64,000 nt of DNA from Brevundimonas sp. NIBR11 (GTDB lineage: Bacteria > Pseudomonadota > Alphaproteobacteria > Caulobacterales > Caulobacteraceae). How positions within the stretch are numbered: the stretch's first letter is position 1; every line of letters starts with the position of its first letter. Both the position numbers and the translations under genes were made by a program. The notes below the pieces were generated by a model. The model made no database searches. It was not told the origin of the DNA and saw only the letters and a list, made by a program, of their open reading frames with translations. The stretch is from assembly GCF_027912535.1 (NCBI RefSeq), contig NZ_CP115465.1:848001-912000 (forward strand), written 5' to 3'. This document shows, piece after piece, positions 24,856 through 33,445 of this stretch.

Positions 24856-25482
24856 ATGAGCCAGCCCGATCTCTTCCGTTTACCTCGCAAACCCTGGAAC
24901 GCTGGCCGAATGACCGGAGCTAAGGCACCGCTCAAGCCGAAGCACATCTGGGCGATCCGACAGCATCTCAAGTCGGTCGGATCGGTCCGAGATCTGGCGA
25001 TGTTCAACATCGCATTGGACGCCAAGCTGCGGGGCTGTGATCTCGTAAAGCTCCGGCTCGGTGATATCGCTCAAGGCGGCGTCGTTCGGCAGCGATCGAC
25101 AATTGTTCAGCAGAAGACCGGTCGACCGGTCCCATTCGAAATCACGGAGGCTGCAAGGGACGCTTTGGCGCACTGGCTCGAACGCCGAGGGCGGCGCCGT
25201 GACGACTGGTTGTTTCCTAGCCGCAGCCGAGATGGAGCGCATATCGGTACTCGGCAGTATGCTCGCTTGGTCGACGCCTGGGTGGGAATGATCGATTTGG
25301 ATCCCAGCGCATACGGCACCCACAGCCTCCGACGGACAAAGGTGGCCATGATCTACAAGAAGACCGGCAACTTGCGAGCCTGCCAACTGCTGCTCGGCCA
25401 CGGAAAGCTGGAGAGCACCGTCAGATATCTCGGCATCGAAGTCGACGACGCGCTGGAGATCTCGGAGCAGATCGACCTCTGA
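24856..25482 (+). CDS. Small tyrosine recombinase/integrase
   Basis: A 208-residue catalytic-domain-only tyrosine recombinase. The start ATG 24856 has GGAGGTGGCA upstream. Catalytic residues are Arg in KLRGCDLVKLR, His and Arg in THSLRRTK, His in LLGHGKLES and the nucleophile Tyr in TVRYLG. No N-terminal SAM-like arm-binding domain is present, so it resembles the short XerD-like recombinases common on alphaproteobacterial chromosomes and plasmids. No flanking attachment repeats were recognised. Confidence 0.85.
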   Translation: MSQPDLFRLPRKPWNAGRMTGAKAPLKPKHIWAIRQHLKSVGSVRDLAMFNIALDAKLRGCDLVKLRLGDIAQGGVVRQRSTIVQQKTGRPVPFEITEAARDALAHWLERRGRRRDDWLFPSRSRDGAHIGTRQYARLVDAWVGMIDLDPSAYGTHSLRRTKVAMIYKKTGNLRACQLLLGHGKLESTVRYLGIEVDDALEISEQIDL

Positions 25483-25569
25483 ACCGGCTTGGGGCGGCCC
25501 GCCACAAAGCGGACTGCCCCAATGTCTTAGAAGGTGGGAAGCAGACATAGCCTCCCACCCGTTGGCGCG

Positions 25570-26502
25570 TCAGCCGATCACGAACCTGTCCCGGTGCGCA
25601 TCAATGAATGCGTCGAGCGAGGTCAGCGGCACGCCCCAGTTCCGGACGGCGTTGAGGTCGACCTTGTAGCCTTCGACATTGTTCCAGATTTCGTGCTTGT
25701 AACCCAGCTCACCGTAGGGCTTCGCGAGTGACTGTTCCTTAGTCAGCGTCACCGCCGTAACCGTCTTTCCGGTGGCTCTCGATATGAGAGCCGCCACCTC
25801 GGGCAAGGTCGCGTTTGTTGCGGCGAGGTCGATCTCGTGTCCGTGGAACCGCGCCGGATCGGCGAACGCCGCCGCCGCGAACGCGCCGATGTCCGTCGCT
25901 GCGATCCAGTCGATGCCGGTATCGGCGGCGACCGCTGTCTCGAAGCGGCCCTGTTCACGGATGCTGGGCCACATGGCCTCCACCATCGGCGGCACGAGAT
26001 TTTCCATGATCATGGCCGGCTTCAGGATCGTCCAATGGCGGAAGCCTTGCGCCTTGACCATGTCGATCACAGCGGACTTGTTGTTCCAGTAAAGCGGCTC
26101 CCACCGTCCGTCGTCCCAACCGATGAAGTTGGCCTGATCGCCTGCGCGGGCGACGGAGGTGTGGACGACGGTCTCCACACCCGCTCGACCGGCAGCCTCG
26201 ATCAAGGCTCTGCCGGTTACGACTTCGGTGTCCGGGTCACCTGGATGCGATCCCATCTGCATCGAGAATAGACCGCTCACGCCATCTAGAGCGGCGTCGA
26301 GGCTAGCGGGAACGTTGAAGTCGCCCTGCACGACCTCCACACCCTGCGCCGCCAACGACCGAGCCGCTGACGAGCGGGTGTCGCGGGTCATCGCGCGAAC
26401 GGAGCGTCCATCCCGCAACAGTGCGCGCACGACCGCGCCGCCCTGCTTGCCCGTGGCGCCAGTGACAAGGATCGGGCGCTGATCAGCCTGCGCGTTCGTC
26501 AT
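25570..26502 (-). CDS. NmrA-family NAD(P)-binding protein
   Basis: A 310-residue atypical SDR of the NmrA/HSCARG type. The dinucleotide site is VTGATGKQGGAVVRALL, followed by VRAMTRDTRS. There is no YxxxK pair in the usual place, as in redox-sensing NmrA proteins. It is divergent from a TetR regulator, a common regulator-target arrangement. Confidence 0.85.
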   Translation of the reverse strand: MTNAQADQRPILVTGATGKQGGAVVRALLRDGRSVRAMTRDTRSSAARSLAAQGVEVVQGDFNVPASLDAALDGVSGLFSMQMGSHPGDPDTEVVTGRALIEAAGRAGVETVVHTSVARAGDQANFIGWDDGRWEPLYWNNKSAVIDMVKAQGFRHWTILKPAMIMENLVPPMVEAMWPSIREQGRFETAVAADTGIDWIAATDIGAFAAAAFADPARFHGHEIDLAATNATLPEVAALISRATGKTVTAVTLTKEQSLAKPYGELGYKHEIWNNVEGYKVDLNAVRNWGVPLTSLDAFIDAHRDRFVIG

Positions 26503-26566
26503 AGGAAACTCTCTCTTTGCTGTGGGCGCTTCGGGCGCTCTGGAAAGCCCATCTGGCCCTAGCTAA

Positions 26567-26604
26567 TACGAAACGCAAGAGTTCCGGTTTGATTGAGTTT
26601 CGTA
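26567..26604. promoter_or_regulatory. Candidate TetR operator between nmrA-like and tetR genes
   Basis: TACGAAAC (26567-26574) and GTTTCGTA (26597-26604) are perfect 8-bp inverted arms spaced 22 bp, extended by CAA/TTG after one mismatch. The site lies 65 bp from the NmrA start and 20 bp from the TetR start. Confidence 0.5.
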
Positions 26605-26623
26605 ATGTCCCTATCTTGTCGCG

Positions 26624-27247
26624 ATGGACCAGACAGCGGATCGACATCAGCGCCGCCTTCCCCCAGCAGCCCGTGGGCGAACTCAGGACAGAACTCGCGA
26701 TGACCGGCTGATCAGCGCGACCCTCGAGCTGCTTGCCGAGCGCGGCTATCATGGGCTTACGATGACCGATGTCGCGACCCGAGCGGGCGCGTCCAAGGCG
26801 ACCCTCTATCGGCGGTGGACGACAAAAGCCGACCTCGTCGCCGATGCCGTAGATACGATTAGTCCAGCCGTCTCGCCTGCATATCCGGGCACCTCGTTGC
26901 GAGATGACCTTCTCGCACTGCTGGAACAGGCTGGAACCTGTGATGGCCGATCAGAGGTCGTGACCGCTACTATGGACATGGCTCGGCTGGACCCCGACCT
27001 CTATCGAACACTGGCGGGACGTTTCTCGACCTTCATCCGCAGTGAGTTGGGCGAGCTTGCTCGACGGGCAGTGGAAGAGGGACACGCGCCGCTTGCTGAT
27101 CTCGATCTGGACGCAATGAGTGACGTGGTGGTCGCCCATTTGGCGCATGACGCGGGCCCCGCTGGTGTATCGGTTCCGCGTGAGAGGCTCGCCCGGTTGG
27201 TGGACCATGTGCTGCTTGTCCTCCTCACAGGTGTGCGTACGCGCTGA
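26624..27247 (+). CDS. TetR/AcrR-family transcriptional regulator
   Basis: A 207-residue regulator. The HTH (residues about 25-70) includes ISATLELLAERGYHGLTMTDVATRAGASKATLYRRW. The C-terminal part resembles the TetR_C_11-like ligand domain. It probably represses the divergent nmrA-like gene through the inverted repeat at 26567-26604. Basic residues before the HTH (RHQRRLPPAARGRTQDRTRD) are normal for this group. Confidence 0.86.
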   Translation: MDQTADRHQRRLPPAARGRTQDRTRDDRLISATLELLAERGYHGLTMTDVATRAGASKATLYRRWTTKADLVADAVDTISPAVSPAYPGTSLRDDLLALLEQAGTCDGRSEVVTATMDMARLDPDLYRTLAGRFSTFIRSELGELARRAVEEGHAPLADLDLDAMSDVVVAHLAHDAGPAGVSVPRERLARLVDHVLLVLLTGVRTR

Positions 27248-27275
27248 TCTTCCATCGCGCTCGATGCCGTGTGTT

Positions 27276-27332
27276 GAACGTCCGCTATGGGTCGACAGCG
27301 GTCAAAGGCATCTGACCGAAAAGCGGACGTTC
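27276..27332. repeat. Intergenic inverted repeat with GTCCGCT arms
   Basis: GAACGTCCGCT (27276-27286) and AGCGGACGTTC (27322-27332) are perfect 11-bp arms around a 35-nt interior. A further AATGTCCGCT lies at about 27379. It belongs to the same family as the hairpin at 15574-15606. Confidence 0.6.
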
Positions 27333-27418
27333 CGAGGCCCAAACAGCGTGGCTGAATGTCGTGTTTTCGGCGCTAGGCCAATGTCCGCTCCTGGCGCAGA
27401 GCTGACATTCCTCCCCCA

Positions 27419-27622
27419 TCAGGCGATCAGTTGCTCTGGCTTCACCTTTAACGCCTTCGCCATCCGCTCGAGCACGGTAACCGTGGGGTTCCGCACGCCA
27501 CGCTCCACGCCTGAGACATAGGTTCTATGCATGTCCGCCTCGAAGGCGAACAGCTCCTGCGACAGGCCTGCTTCGGTCCTGAACCTCTTCACGTTCTCAC
27601 CGACACGCTTGCGGATATCCAT
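27419..27622 (-). CDS. XRE-family helix-turn-helix protein
   Basis: A 67-residue Cro/CI-type DNA-binding protein that is nearly all HTH. The helices include NVKRFRTEAGLSQELFAFEADMHRTYVSGVERGVRNPT. Such single-domain regulators are common in accessory DNA. No target is evident; the start ATG 27622 is the only good one. Confidence 0.82.
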   Translation of the reverse strand: MDIRKRVGENVKRFRTEAGLSQELFAFEADMHRTYVSGVERGVRNPTVTVLERMAKALKVKPEQLIA

Positions 27623-27707
27623 GCCCGGAGAGGGCAGGCGCGCATCCCATCGGTCGACAGATTATGAGTCACATCAGACTTGACTGCCGCGCTTTGTCGA
27701 GCTGTCC

Positions 27708-28025
27708 ATGTCGTCCTTGGTGACTCATAGGATGCATGATTTGGAAGCGGCATTTATCGGACTTTGCGTGGCGATCGGCCTCGGCCTGATCCCGGCCTCG
27801 ATCGCCCATGCCAAGGGGTACGACTTCGGGCTATTCTGGGTTTATGGCATCCTTGTACTAATCGTCGCACTACCGCACGCGATCACCCTGACGCCCGACC
27901 GCCGCCGCCTGGATCAGCGCAAGGCCCGCGAAGGGTACGGCCACTGCCCCTCCTGCGCCGAGCTCGTGCGGAAGCAGGCGATCCGTTGCCCTCATTGCCA
28001 GTCGGGTCTCGTCGCGCATGATTGA
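27708..28025 (+). CDS. Small membrane protein with a zinc ribbon
   Basis: A 105-residue protein with two hydrophobic helices (AAFIGLCVAIGLGLIPASIA and FGLFWVYGILVLIVALP). A C-terminal zinc ribbon CPSCAELVRKQAIRCPHC (two CxxC pairs) follows. An alternative start is ATG 27732, with AGGA nearby. It overlaps the next gene by 8 bp, indicating a two-gene operon. Function unknown. Confidence 0.7.
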   Translation: MSSLVTHRMHDLEAAFIGLCVAIGLGLIPASIAHAKGYDFGLFWVYGILVLIVALPHAITLTPDRRRLDQRKAREGYGHCPSCAELVRKQAIRCPHCQSGLVAHD

Positions 28026-28545
28026 CGATCAACCGGACCAAGCCGAGGCGCCCCGCCCACGCAGCTTGATCGTCGATGTCGCCGGCGCGAACTCAAGGGC
28101 ACCGGTTGTACCTAAGCCGGACTCTAAACGCCCGAAGCTCAAGACGCAGACCTGGGCATTCTTCTTTGCCGCGGGGGCGGTTTTGGTGGTCGGCTTGATT
28201 GGTATGGAGATTGTGAGAGATCGCGCCGGCTCCGGAGGCGCTGCCATTGGCAGCTGTCAGGACGTAGACGGAGCCGTGGCGGCTATTCGTACGACCGTCG
28301 ACACCTATGCCCGCACGGAGACTGAAGCCCTGCAGTTTCGGCAGCGCCACATCAGCCGTGAGGTGAGCACCGCCCGGGGCTGCACAATCTCGGTCTACGG
28401 TGAGCTCCGCGTCACTTGGCCGGACGGCATGACGACCAACGAAGCATTTGATGCCAGTGCCATGCCGGCCCGCAATGGCAGCCAACGCTGGATCGTGGAT
28501 GGCCCGTTCTTCTACGATCAGGCCGACGATGACGTTATACAGTAG
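28018..28545 (+). CDS. Hypothetical single-pass membrane protein
   Basis: A 175-residue protein with a basic, proline-rich N-terminus, one membrane helix (AFFFAAGAVLVVGLIGMEI) and a periplasmic domain containing two Cys (SCQDVDG and RGCTISVYGEL). I do not recognise the family. Overlap with the preceding zinc-ribbon gene suggests that they work together. Confidence 0.65.
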   Translation: MIDDQPDQAEAPRPRSLIVDVAGANSRAPVVPKPDSKRPKLKTQTWAFFFAAGAVLVVGLIGMEIVRDRAGSGGAAIGSCQDVDGAVAAIRTTVDTYARTETEALQFRQRHISREVSTARGCTISVYGELRVTWPDGMTTNEAFDASAMPARNGSQRWIVDGPFFYDQADDDVIQ

Positions 28546-28643
28546 CTGGCCACCCTGTCTCACCCGATTGGGTCCCGGTCGCTTCCGGGCCACGCAGAAG
28601 GCAAGCCCGCGTCCGGGTCCATATCTATCGCCGGTAGCGGATT

Positions 28644-30098
28644 TCAGAGAAGGTCGTCTACCGCCTGCTCTAGTCGGTCCCGCCAGGCGAGCTTGTCGAG
28701 CCAGGAATAGGGTATTCCACCAGCTCCGCCCAAGGCGCCGGCCAACTGCCCGGTAATGGCTGCGGTTGTGTCCGCGTCCTGACCCAGATTGGCCGCCAGC
28801 AGCACGGCGTCTGCGAAGCCAGCGCTCCGTCCGACAGACCAGAGAGAGGCTTCCAGGCTGTGAGCGACATACCCCGTGGCCCGGATCTCGGCCCGCCGTT
28901 TGCCGCGCCAGGAGCCAGTGGCGATTCTGTCGATGGCGCCGGCCCAGTTGCTGGACCGGCCACGCAGCACCTCCGACCTGCTGGCGCCCTCGATCGCGTC
29001 TGCCAGGGTTTCGGCGTAGATGACACAGGCATCGACCGCCTCTGCCGCGGCGTGGGTGGTCTTCGACTGCCGCGCTGCCGCATCCCGCAAGCTCTCCCGG
29101 TTGCCGAAATAGCGGATCGCCACCGGCGCAAGTCGCATCAGCGATCCATTGCCAGCCGAGTACGCGTCTGTGGAGCCGCAATGATCGCCCTTGGTGCGCC
29201 TCCAGCGCGACAAAGCCTGTTGCGTCGTCGCCCCGATGTCGAAGCAGTGGCCCGTGCAGGAGTAGGCGCCCGTCGCCCACCATTCGGAGAACCGGCCCAA
29301 CAGGTCCTGTTCGTTCAAGCCGCCGCAGGCGTTCAAGCTGTCGGCCAGCGCCAGCGCCATGGCTGTGTCATCCGTCCACTGGCCAGGCTTCAGGCCAAAG
29401 GGGCCACCGCCAACCATGTCGGTGAGCGGCGGGTAGCTGTCGCGGGCTTTGAACTCCAGGGTCGTGCCGACAGCGTCGCCGACCGCGAGCCCCAAAAGGG
29501 CGCCGTTCGCCCGCTCGCGGATCGCATCGGCCGCGGTCGAGGGCTGGCGCTCGGCGACCGCGCGTGTGCCCAGCACATGGGCTTCCTGGGCGGTGGTTTC
29601 GATCGCGCCTGGGCGGACGCGCCGTACGTCCTCGATAGCTTTCGCGGGCTCAACGCCAAGCTCCACCATCAGGCGGGCGGCGATCATGCCGGCGCGGCCC
29701 AGCCCGCCCTTGCAATGGATCACAACGTCGAAGCCTGCGCGCAGGCGATCGCGTAGCCCTTCGCCGATCGTTTTCCAAACGGCTTCGAACTCGGGGCCCG
29801 GAACCGAGACGTCGGGGATCGGGGCATGGAGCCAGTTCATTTGCATCCGCCGGGCGGATGCGCCCAGACCTTCGACCTTCAGCGCCTTGAGCTCGTGGGC
29901 TTCGACCAGGGTGAGGACTGCTGCGGCGCCCCAGTCGGCGATGGCCGCCACATCAAGCTCGAGGTCCCGGTTCCAGCCGCCGGTGGCGGCTGAGGGTTGT
30001 ACCTTGCCCGGGCAGAAGGTGATGCCGACACGGCCCAGATCTGGCCCGGGGTGAACCGACGCGATCTGGAGAGGGTGGGTGAGGGAGGTGCGGGTCAT
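28644..30098 (-). CDS. Fusion of dual-specificity phosphatase-like and ADP-ribosylglycohydrolase domains
   Basis: A 484-residue protein. Residues about 1-185 are a CDKN3-like cysteine phosphatase with the P-loop HCKGGLGRAG (CX5R) and a WGAAAVLTLVEAHEL element. Residues about 190-484 are an ADP-ribosylglycohydrolase of the DraG type, with GALLGLAVGDAVGTTLEF, QWTDDTAMALALADSL and NLGQDADTTAAITGQLAGA (Mg-binding Asp/Thr). DraG domains remove ADP-ribose from proteins or nucleic acids. A phosphatase fused to it suggests removal of a phosphorylated or nucleotide-like modification; this is inference. Confidence 0.86.
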   Translation of the reverse strand: MTRTSLTHPLQIASVHPGPDLGRVGITFCPGKVQPSAATGGWNRDLELDVAAIADWGAAAVLTLVEAHELKALKVEGLGASARRMQMNWLHAPIPDVSVPGPEFEAVWKTIGEGLRDRLRAGFDVVIHCKGGLGRAGMIAARLMVELGVEPAKAIEDVRRVRPGAIETTAQEAHVLGTRAVAERQPSTAADAIRERANGALLGLAVGDAVGTTLEFKARDSYPPLTDMVGGGPFGLKPGQWTDDTAMALALADSLNACGGLNEQDLLGRFSEWWATGAYSCTGHCFDIGATTQQALSRWRRTKGDHCGSTDAYSAGNGSLMRLAPVAIRYFGNRESLRDAAARQSKTTHAAAEAVDACVIYAETLADAIEGASRSEVLRGRSSNWAGAIDRIATGSWRGKRRAEIRATGYVAHSLEASLWSVGRSAGFADAVLLAANLGQDADTTAAITGQLAGALGGAGGIPYSWLDKLAWRDRLEQAVDDLL

Positions 30099-30148
30099 GG
30101 ACGGCGCATTCGCTCCACGGCCTTAAGAAGTCCAGTCGATCGACCGAA

Positions 30149-30604
30149 CTACTCGGGCTCGTCCTCGAAGAAGCCGTTTTTGCGCAGAGCAGCGGACAGG
30201 ATATCGACGACCGGATCGTCGGAGAGCACGGTCTGCTTTTTCCAGCGGCGCTGACGGGCCTCGATCACGTCGAAAATCTTGACCGCGCCCTGGGTCGTCT
30301 TGGCTTCCCCGGTGACCGCTTCTCGCACCATCTTCCTGACGATGGCTTTCCGGGCTGTCACGCTCTCGCCATCCGTCGTAAACGCGATCGCCTCTTCAAG
30401 GGCGGCTTCAAGCTCTTCTGCCAAGCTCTTGGGCTTATTGCGGCTACCGCGTGGGCGACCAGGATTGCCGGGCTTGAACTGGTGTTCGGGAGGCGGGCGG
30501 CCGTAGCCGACGCCCGGCTGCGGCTGCGGCTGCGGCTGCAGCTCCGGCTGCTGCTGCGGCTCAGGACTGAAACCCATCTCCTGTGCGTCAGTAGGGTCGT
30601 TCAT
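30149..30604 (-). CDS. DUF5681 domain protein
   Basis: A 151-residue protein. A Gln/Pro-rich leader (QPQPQPQPG repeats) precedes the DUF5681 core FKPGNPGRPRGSRNK. The core is followed by helices with SLAEELEAALEEA and KAIVRKMVREAVTGEAKT. This family is encoded beside phage-like methyltransferases and terminase genes. The start overlaps the methyltransferase stop (ATGA), so the two are coupled. Its role is unknown; DNA binding is plausible. Confidence 0.8.
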   Translation of the reverse strand: MNDPTDAQEMGFSPEPQQQPELQPQPQPQPGVGYGRPPPEHQFKPGNPGRPRGSRNKPKSLAEELEAALEEAIAFTTDGESVTARKAIVRKMVREAVTGEAKTTQGAVKIFDVIEARQRRWKKQTVLSDDPVVDILSAALRKNGFFEDEPE

Positions 30605-31983
30605 GACTGAGGCGCCTGCAGCAGCTTCATATCGGCGATCGGGGAGCACACGCCCAGGCGCTCCGCCTCGACCTCCTCGAAGGTCTGGCCCGTTGCCTGC
30701 AGATAGACCTCGCCGCCGGTGAGGCCCTGGTAGCGGCGAACGATCACATCAACGTAAAGCGGATCGAGCTCCAGCACGCGAGCGACGCGGCCGGCCTTAT
30801 GGGCCGCGATCAGGGTCGAGCCGGAGCCGCCGAACGGATCCAGCACGAGGTCGCCACGGTTCGACACGTCCATGATCGCGTCCATAACCATGACGACCGG
30901 CTTGGCGGTTGGGTGGAGCGCCAGGTCGTTCATACGGTCCGAGTGGAAGCCCGAGGCGCCCGGGTACTGCCAGAGATTGGTGCGATAGCGCACCGAACCT
31001 AGGCCGAAGTTGTTGACGTGATCGCCTTCCCCTTTGCGGAACACGAACACCAGTTCGTGCTGGCTCCGGTAGAAGGCGCCCATGCCGGCGTTGGACTTGG
31101 CCCAGACGCAGACGTTGGCGAGCTCGTCGAAGGCCGCATCGCCTGATTCGATCATCTCGTACATATGGCGCCAGTCCATGCAGACGAAGGCGACCGCGCG
31201 GTCCATCAGATTGTCGGCGCTGCAGCACATCGATTGCAGAAGGAACTCGGTGAACTCCTCGACAGACATCTCGCCGGACGCCATCGGGAACTCGCGACGG
31301 TCGATGCCGCGTCCGGCCACGAAACCCGAGATCTTGAGGTTATAGGGCGGGTCCGTGAACATCATCCGCGCCTTCTCGCCGGGGGCCATCAGCGCATCGT
31401 AGGCTTCGGCGGTCGTTGCGTCGCCGCAGGCCAGGCGGTGGTCGCCCAGAAGCCACACATCGCCCGGACGCGTGATGGGCAGCGAATCCGGGCCAGGCGG
31501 CGGGTCACTTGGCCCGTCGCCGCTGAACCCGATCGAGAGGGCCTTGTCGACCTCGGCCTGGCTGAAACCGAGGTCCCACAGGGAGGCTTTCAGTTCCAGC
31601 GGCGCGAGAAACTGCAGTTCCAGCTTCAATGCGCCATCGTCCCAGCTGGACAGTTGGCTGAGTTTGTTATCGGCCAGCATGAAGGCGCGCTGGTCTTCCT
31701 CGGACAGGTGGGCCTGTGAGACAACGGGCACTTCGTCGAGGCCGAGTTGGATGGCTGCCTCGAGGCGGGCATGGCCAGCCAGCACCTGGTTGTTGGAGCC
31801 GACGACGATCGGGAGCGCGAAGCCGTACGCCCGCATATTGGCGGCCAGCTTCCGGATCTGTTCAGGCGGACGAACGCGCGACTTGTTAGCGTGCGGCTTT
31901 AGCAGGTTGACCGGCAGCAGGCGAACCTTCGCGGCGAGAAGGATGATCTGGGGCAGGTTTGGGATAGGCGGTTCTTGAGGCAT
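30601..31983 (-). CDS. ParB-domain DNA methyltransferase (N4/N6, beta class)
   Basis: A 460-residue protein. Residues about 20-110 are a ParB/sulfiredoxin-like domain (VNLLKPHANKSRVR, GQ-like VLAGHARLEAAIQLG and FMLADNKLSQL). The methyltransferase domain has the catalytic TDPPYNL before the SAM motif DPFGGSGSTLIAA, the beta-class order. The start ATG 31983 has CAGGAG upstream. Such proteins occur in prophages and mobile islands, usually without a cognate restriction enzyme; none is next to it here. Target sequence unknown. Confidence 0.88.
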   Translation of the reverse strand: MPQEPPIPNLPQIILLAAKVRLLPVNLLKPHANKSRVRPPEQIRKLAANMRAYGFALPIVVGSNNQVLAGHARLEAAIQLGLDEVPVVSQAHLSEEDQRAFMLADNKLSQLSSWDDGALKLELQFLAPLELKASLWDLGFSQAEVDKALSIGFSGDGPSDPPPGPDSLPITRPGDVWLLGDHRLACGDATTAEAYDALMAPGEKARMMFTDPPYNLKISGFVAGRGIDRREFPMASGEMSVEEFTEFLLQSMCCSADNLMDRAVAFVCMDWRHMYEMIESGDAAFDELANVCVWAKSNAGMGAFYRSQHELVFVFRKGEGDHVNNFGLGSVRYRTNLWQYPGASGFHSDRMNDLALHPTAKPVVMVMDAIMDVSNRGDLVLDPFGGSGSTLIAAHKAGRVARVLELDPLYVDVIVRRYQGLTGGEVYLQATGQTFEEVEAERLGVCSPIADMKLLQAPQS

Positions 31984-32055
31984 GAACGGCTCCTGTAACT
32001 GGGAGCTGTACAAAGAGACCTTGGAACCCGGGCGGGCGATCAGATGGTTTTGACC

Positions 32056-32787
32056 CTAGGCCGCCTTGCGCTCTCTGGCGGCGAGACGACGGCCTTTAAG
32101 ATGCTGCTCCATCAGGCTTGCGACACTGGTCTGGCGGATGGCGGGGGCGATGATCTGGACTGCGGCGGACACGAAACGCCCGGCCGCGGAATGGGCGTGG
32201 CCGGTGTACTCGGTCCGGAGCTTGGGGTTGTGGGTGGCCTTGAGGCCGGTGCCCGTTTCCCAGGCATCCACCAGCTCGGCGATCAGGCGCCGTTCGGCCG
32301 GGCTGGCGGGGAGGGGGCCGCGGCTGTCCGTCCGGCACTGCATAAGGGCGTATTCGATCAGGTCCAACGACATCTCGCTGACCGACAGGTCGATGCTGTC
32401 CGGCTTACGCAGGCCGATGGCGTGAAGAAGCCGGAAAGCCAAATCGTCGTCTGAGGCGAGATACAGCTCCTCCAACGTGCCTCGTGCCCGGTCGGTCGGA
32501 TCGCTGCGTGCTTTCCCGACCCAGTCGAGCATGATCGCGATGGAGCCGTTCTGCTCCCCCTTGGAGGCCTTGCCAGCGTCCTCCTGGGCGAAGTCGCGGT
32601 AGTAGCTGTTCGCAATCGTCTCAAGACGGGCCGTATCCTTGGCATTGACGCTGTCGAGCCGCGTCAATGCCTGTCGCTGATCTTCGGTCACGCGGCTCAC
32701 GACGCGACCGGCGGCCACATCCTCCGGGCTGCCGTCGATCATGACAACGCCGTCCCGACCCAATGAAATTTTTCTGCGAGCTGGCAT
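32056..32787 (-). CDS. Hypothetical protein of the methyltransferase module
   Basis: A 243-residue protein with no recognised domain. It is mostly helical, with TARLETIANSYYRDFAQEDAGKAS segments and a basic C-terminus (HLKGRRLAARERKAA). It is 72 bp upstream of the ParB-methyltransferase on the same strand and divergent from the recombinase module. A DNA-binding or packaging accessory role is possible but unsupported. Confidence 0.65.
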   Translation of the reverse strand: MPARRKISLGRDGVVMIDGSPEDVAAGRVVSRVTEDQRQALTRLDSVNAKDTARLETIANSYYRDFAQEDAGKASKGEQNGSIAIMLDWVGKARSDPTDRARGTLEELYLASDDDLAFRLLHAIGLRKPDSIDLSVSEMSLDLIEYALMQCRTDSRGPLPASPAERRLIAELVDAWETGTGLKATHNPKLRTEYTGHAHSAAGRFVSAAVQIIAPAIRQTSVASLMEQHLKGRRLAARERKAA

Positions 32788-32858
32788 GGGGGGGCGATGT
32801 CTTGATTCTCGTGTCGCAGTGAAGATTACAGTCGCATTTTATTCGAAAGGACGCATTT

Positions 32859-33047
32859 ATGTCGGTCATGAATGCTCAAGCTGTTCCTTCTGATGTCGAT
32901 GCGTTGTTCGACGCGCTGATAGAACAGCTTGAGCATGCAGTCGATCTTTCGAGCCGTCCGAATAGAGACGAGCGGCTTGGGGACATCCAGGCCTGCTGCA
33001 TCGAAGCCGCTCGTCTGGCCGGTGAGGCCATGGCCAGCCCGGTCTGA
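32859..33047 (+). CDS. Small helical protein, first of the recombinase module
   Basis: A 62-residue acidic helical protein (ALFDALIEQLEHAVDL, GDIQACCIEAARLAGEA). CGAAAGGACG precedes the ATG. It is the first ORF before DUF3489, DUF2924 and the serine recombinase on the same strand. Function unknown. Confidence 0.6.
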   Translation: MSVMNAQAVPSDVDALFDALIEQLEHAVDLSSRPNRDERLGDIQACCIEAARLAGEAMASPV

Positions 33048-33127
33048 CGCCGCATCATCCCGTCTTTTCGCCCGCCTTGCGGGCTCGGGTCGGTACTGGC
33101 GGGCCGTTCCGCCTGAAGGAGCCGACT

Positions 33128-33445
33128 ATGACCCCAAACCGAAACAAGCCGACAGCGACCGGCGCTCAAACCCGTGCGCCTCAGGCGCCGTCTAGCCCGC
33201 CGTTAGAGCAACTTGATCTAGCTTCGTCGCGAGCGTCCCGCGTGACTAAGACGGCCGCCGTCATCGCTCTTTTGCAGCGACCTGAAGGCGCTACACTGGA
33301 TCAGATCGTCGATGCGACGGACTGGCAGCGCCACTCCGCTCGCGGCGCGCTTGCAGGTGCGATCCGTAAGAAACTGGGCGCACCGGTCAGCTCGGAAGTC
33401 ATTGAGGGCCAGCGGCGTTACCGCGCGCCGAAGGCCGGCGCGTGA
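33128..33445 (+). CDS. DUF3489 domain protein
   Basis: A 105-residue protein. After a basic leader, the DUF3489 winged-helix-like core reads TKTAAVIALLQRPEGATLDQIVDATDWQRHSARGALAG and KKLGAPVSSEVIEGQRRYR, shown in parts. The start MTPNRNK at 33128 is preferred over the upstream extension. It overlaps DUF2924 by 4 bp. The fold predicts DNA binding beside the recombinase. Confidence 0.82.
   Translation: MTPNRNKPTATGAQTRAPQAPSSPPLEQLDLASSRASRVTKTAAVIALLQRPEGATLDQIVDATDWQRHSARGALAGAIRKKLGAPVSSEVIEGQRRYRAPKAGA

Noticed and set aside
30480..30560. CGGCTG tandem-like tract
   Set aside because: It is the coding sequence for the Gln-Pro leader of the DUF5681 protein, not an independent repeat array.
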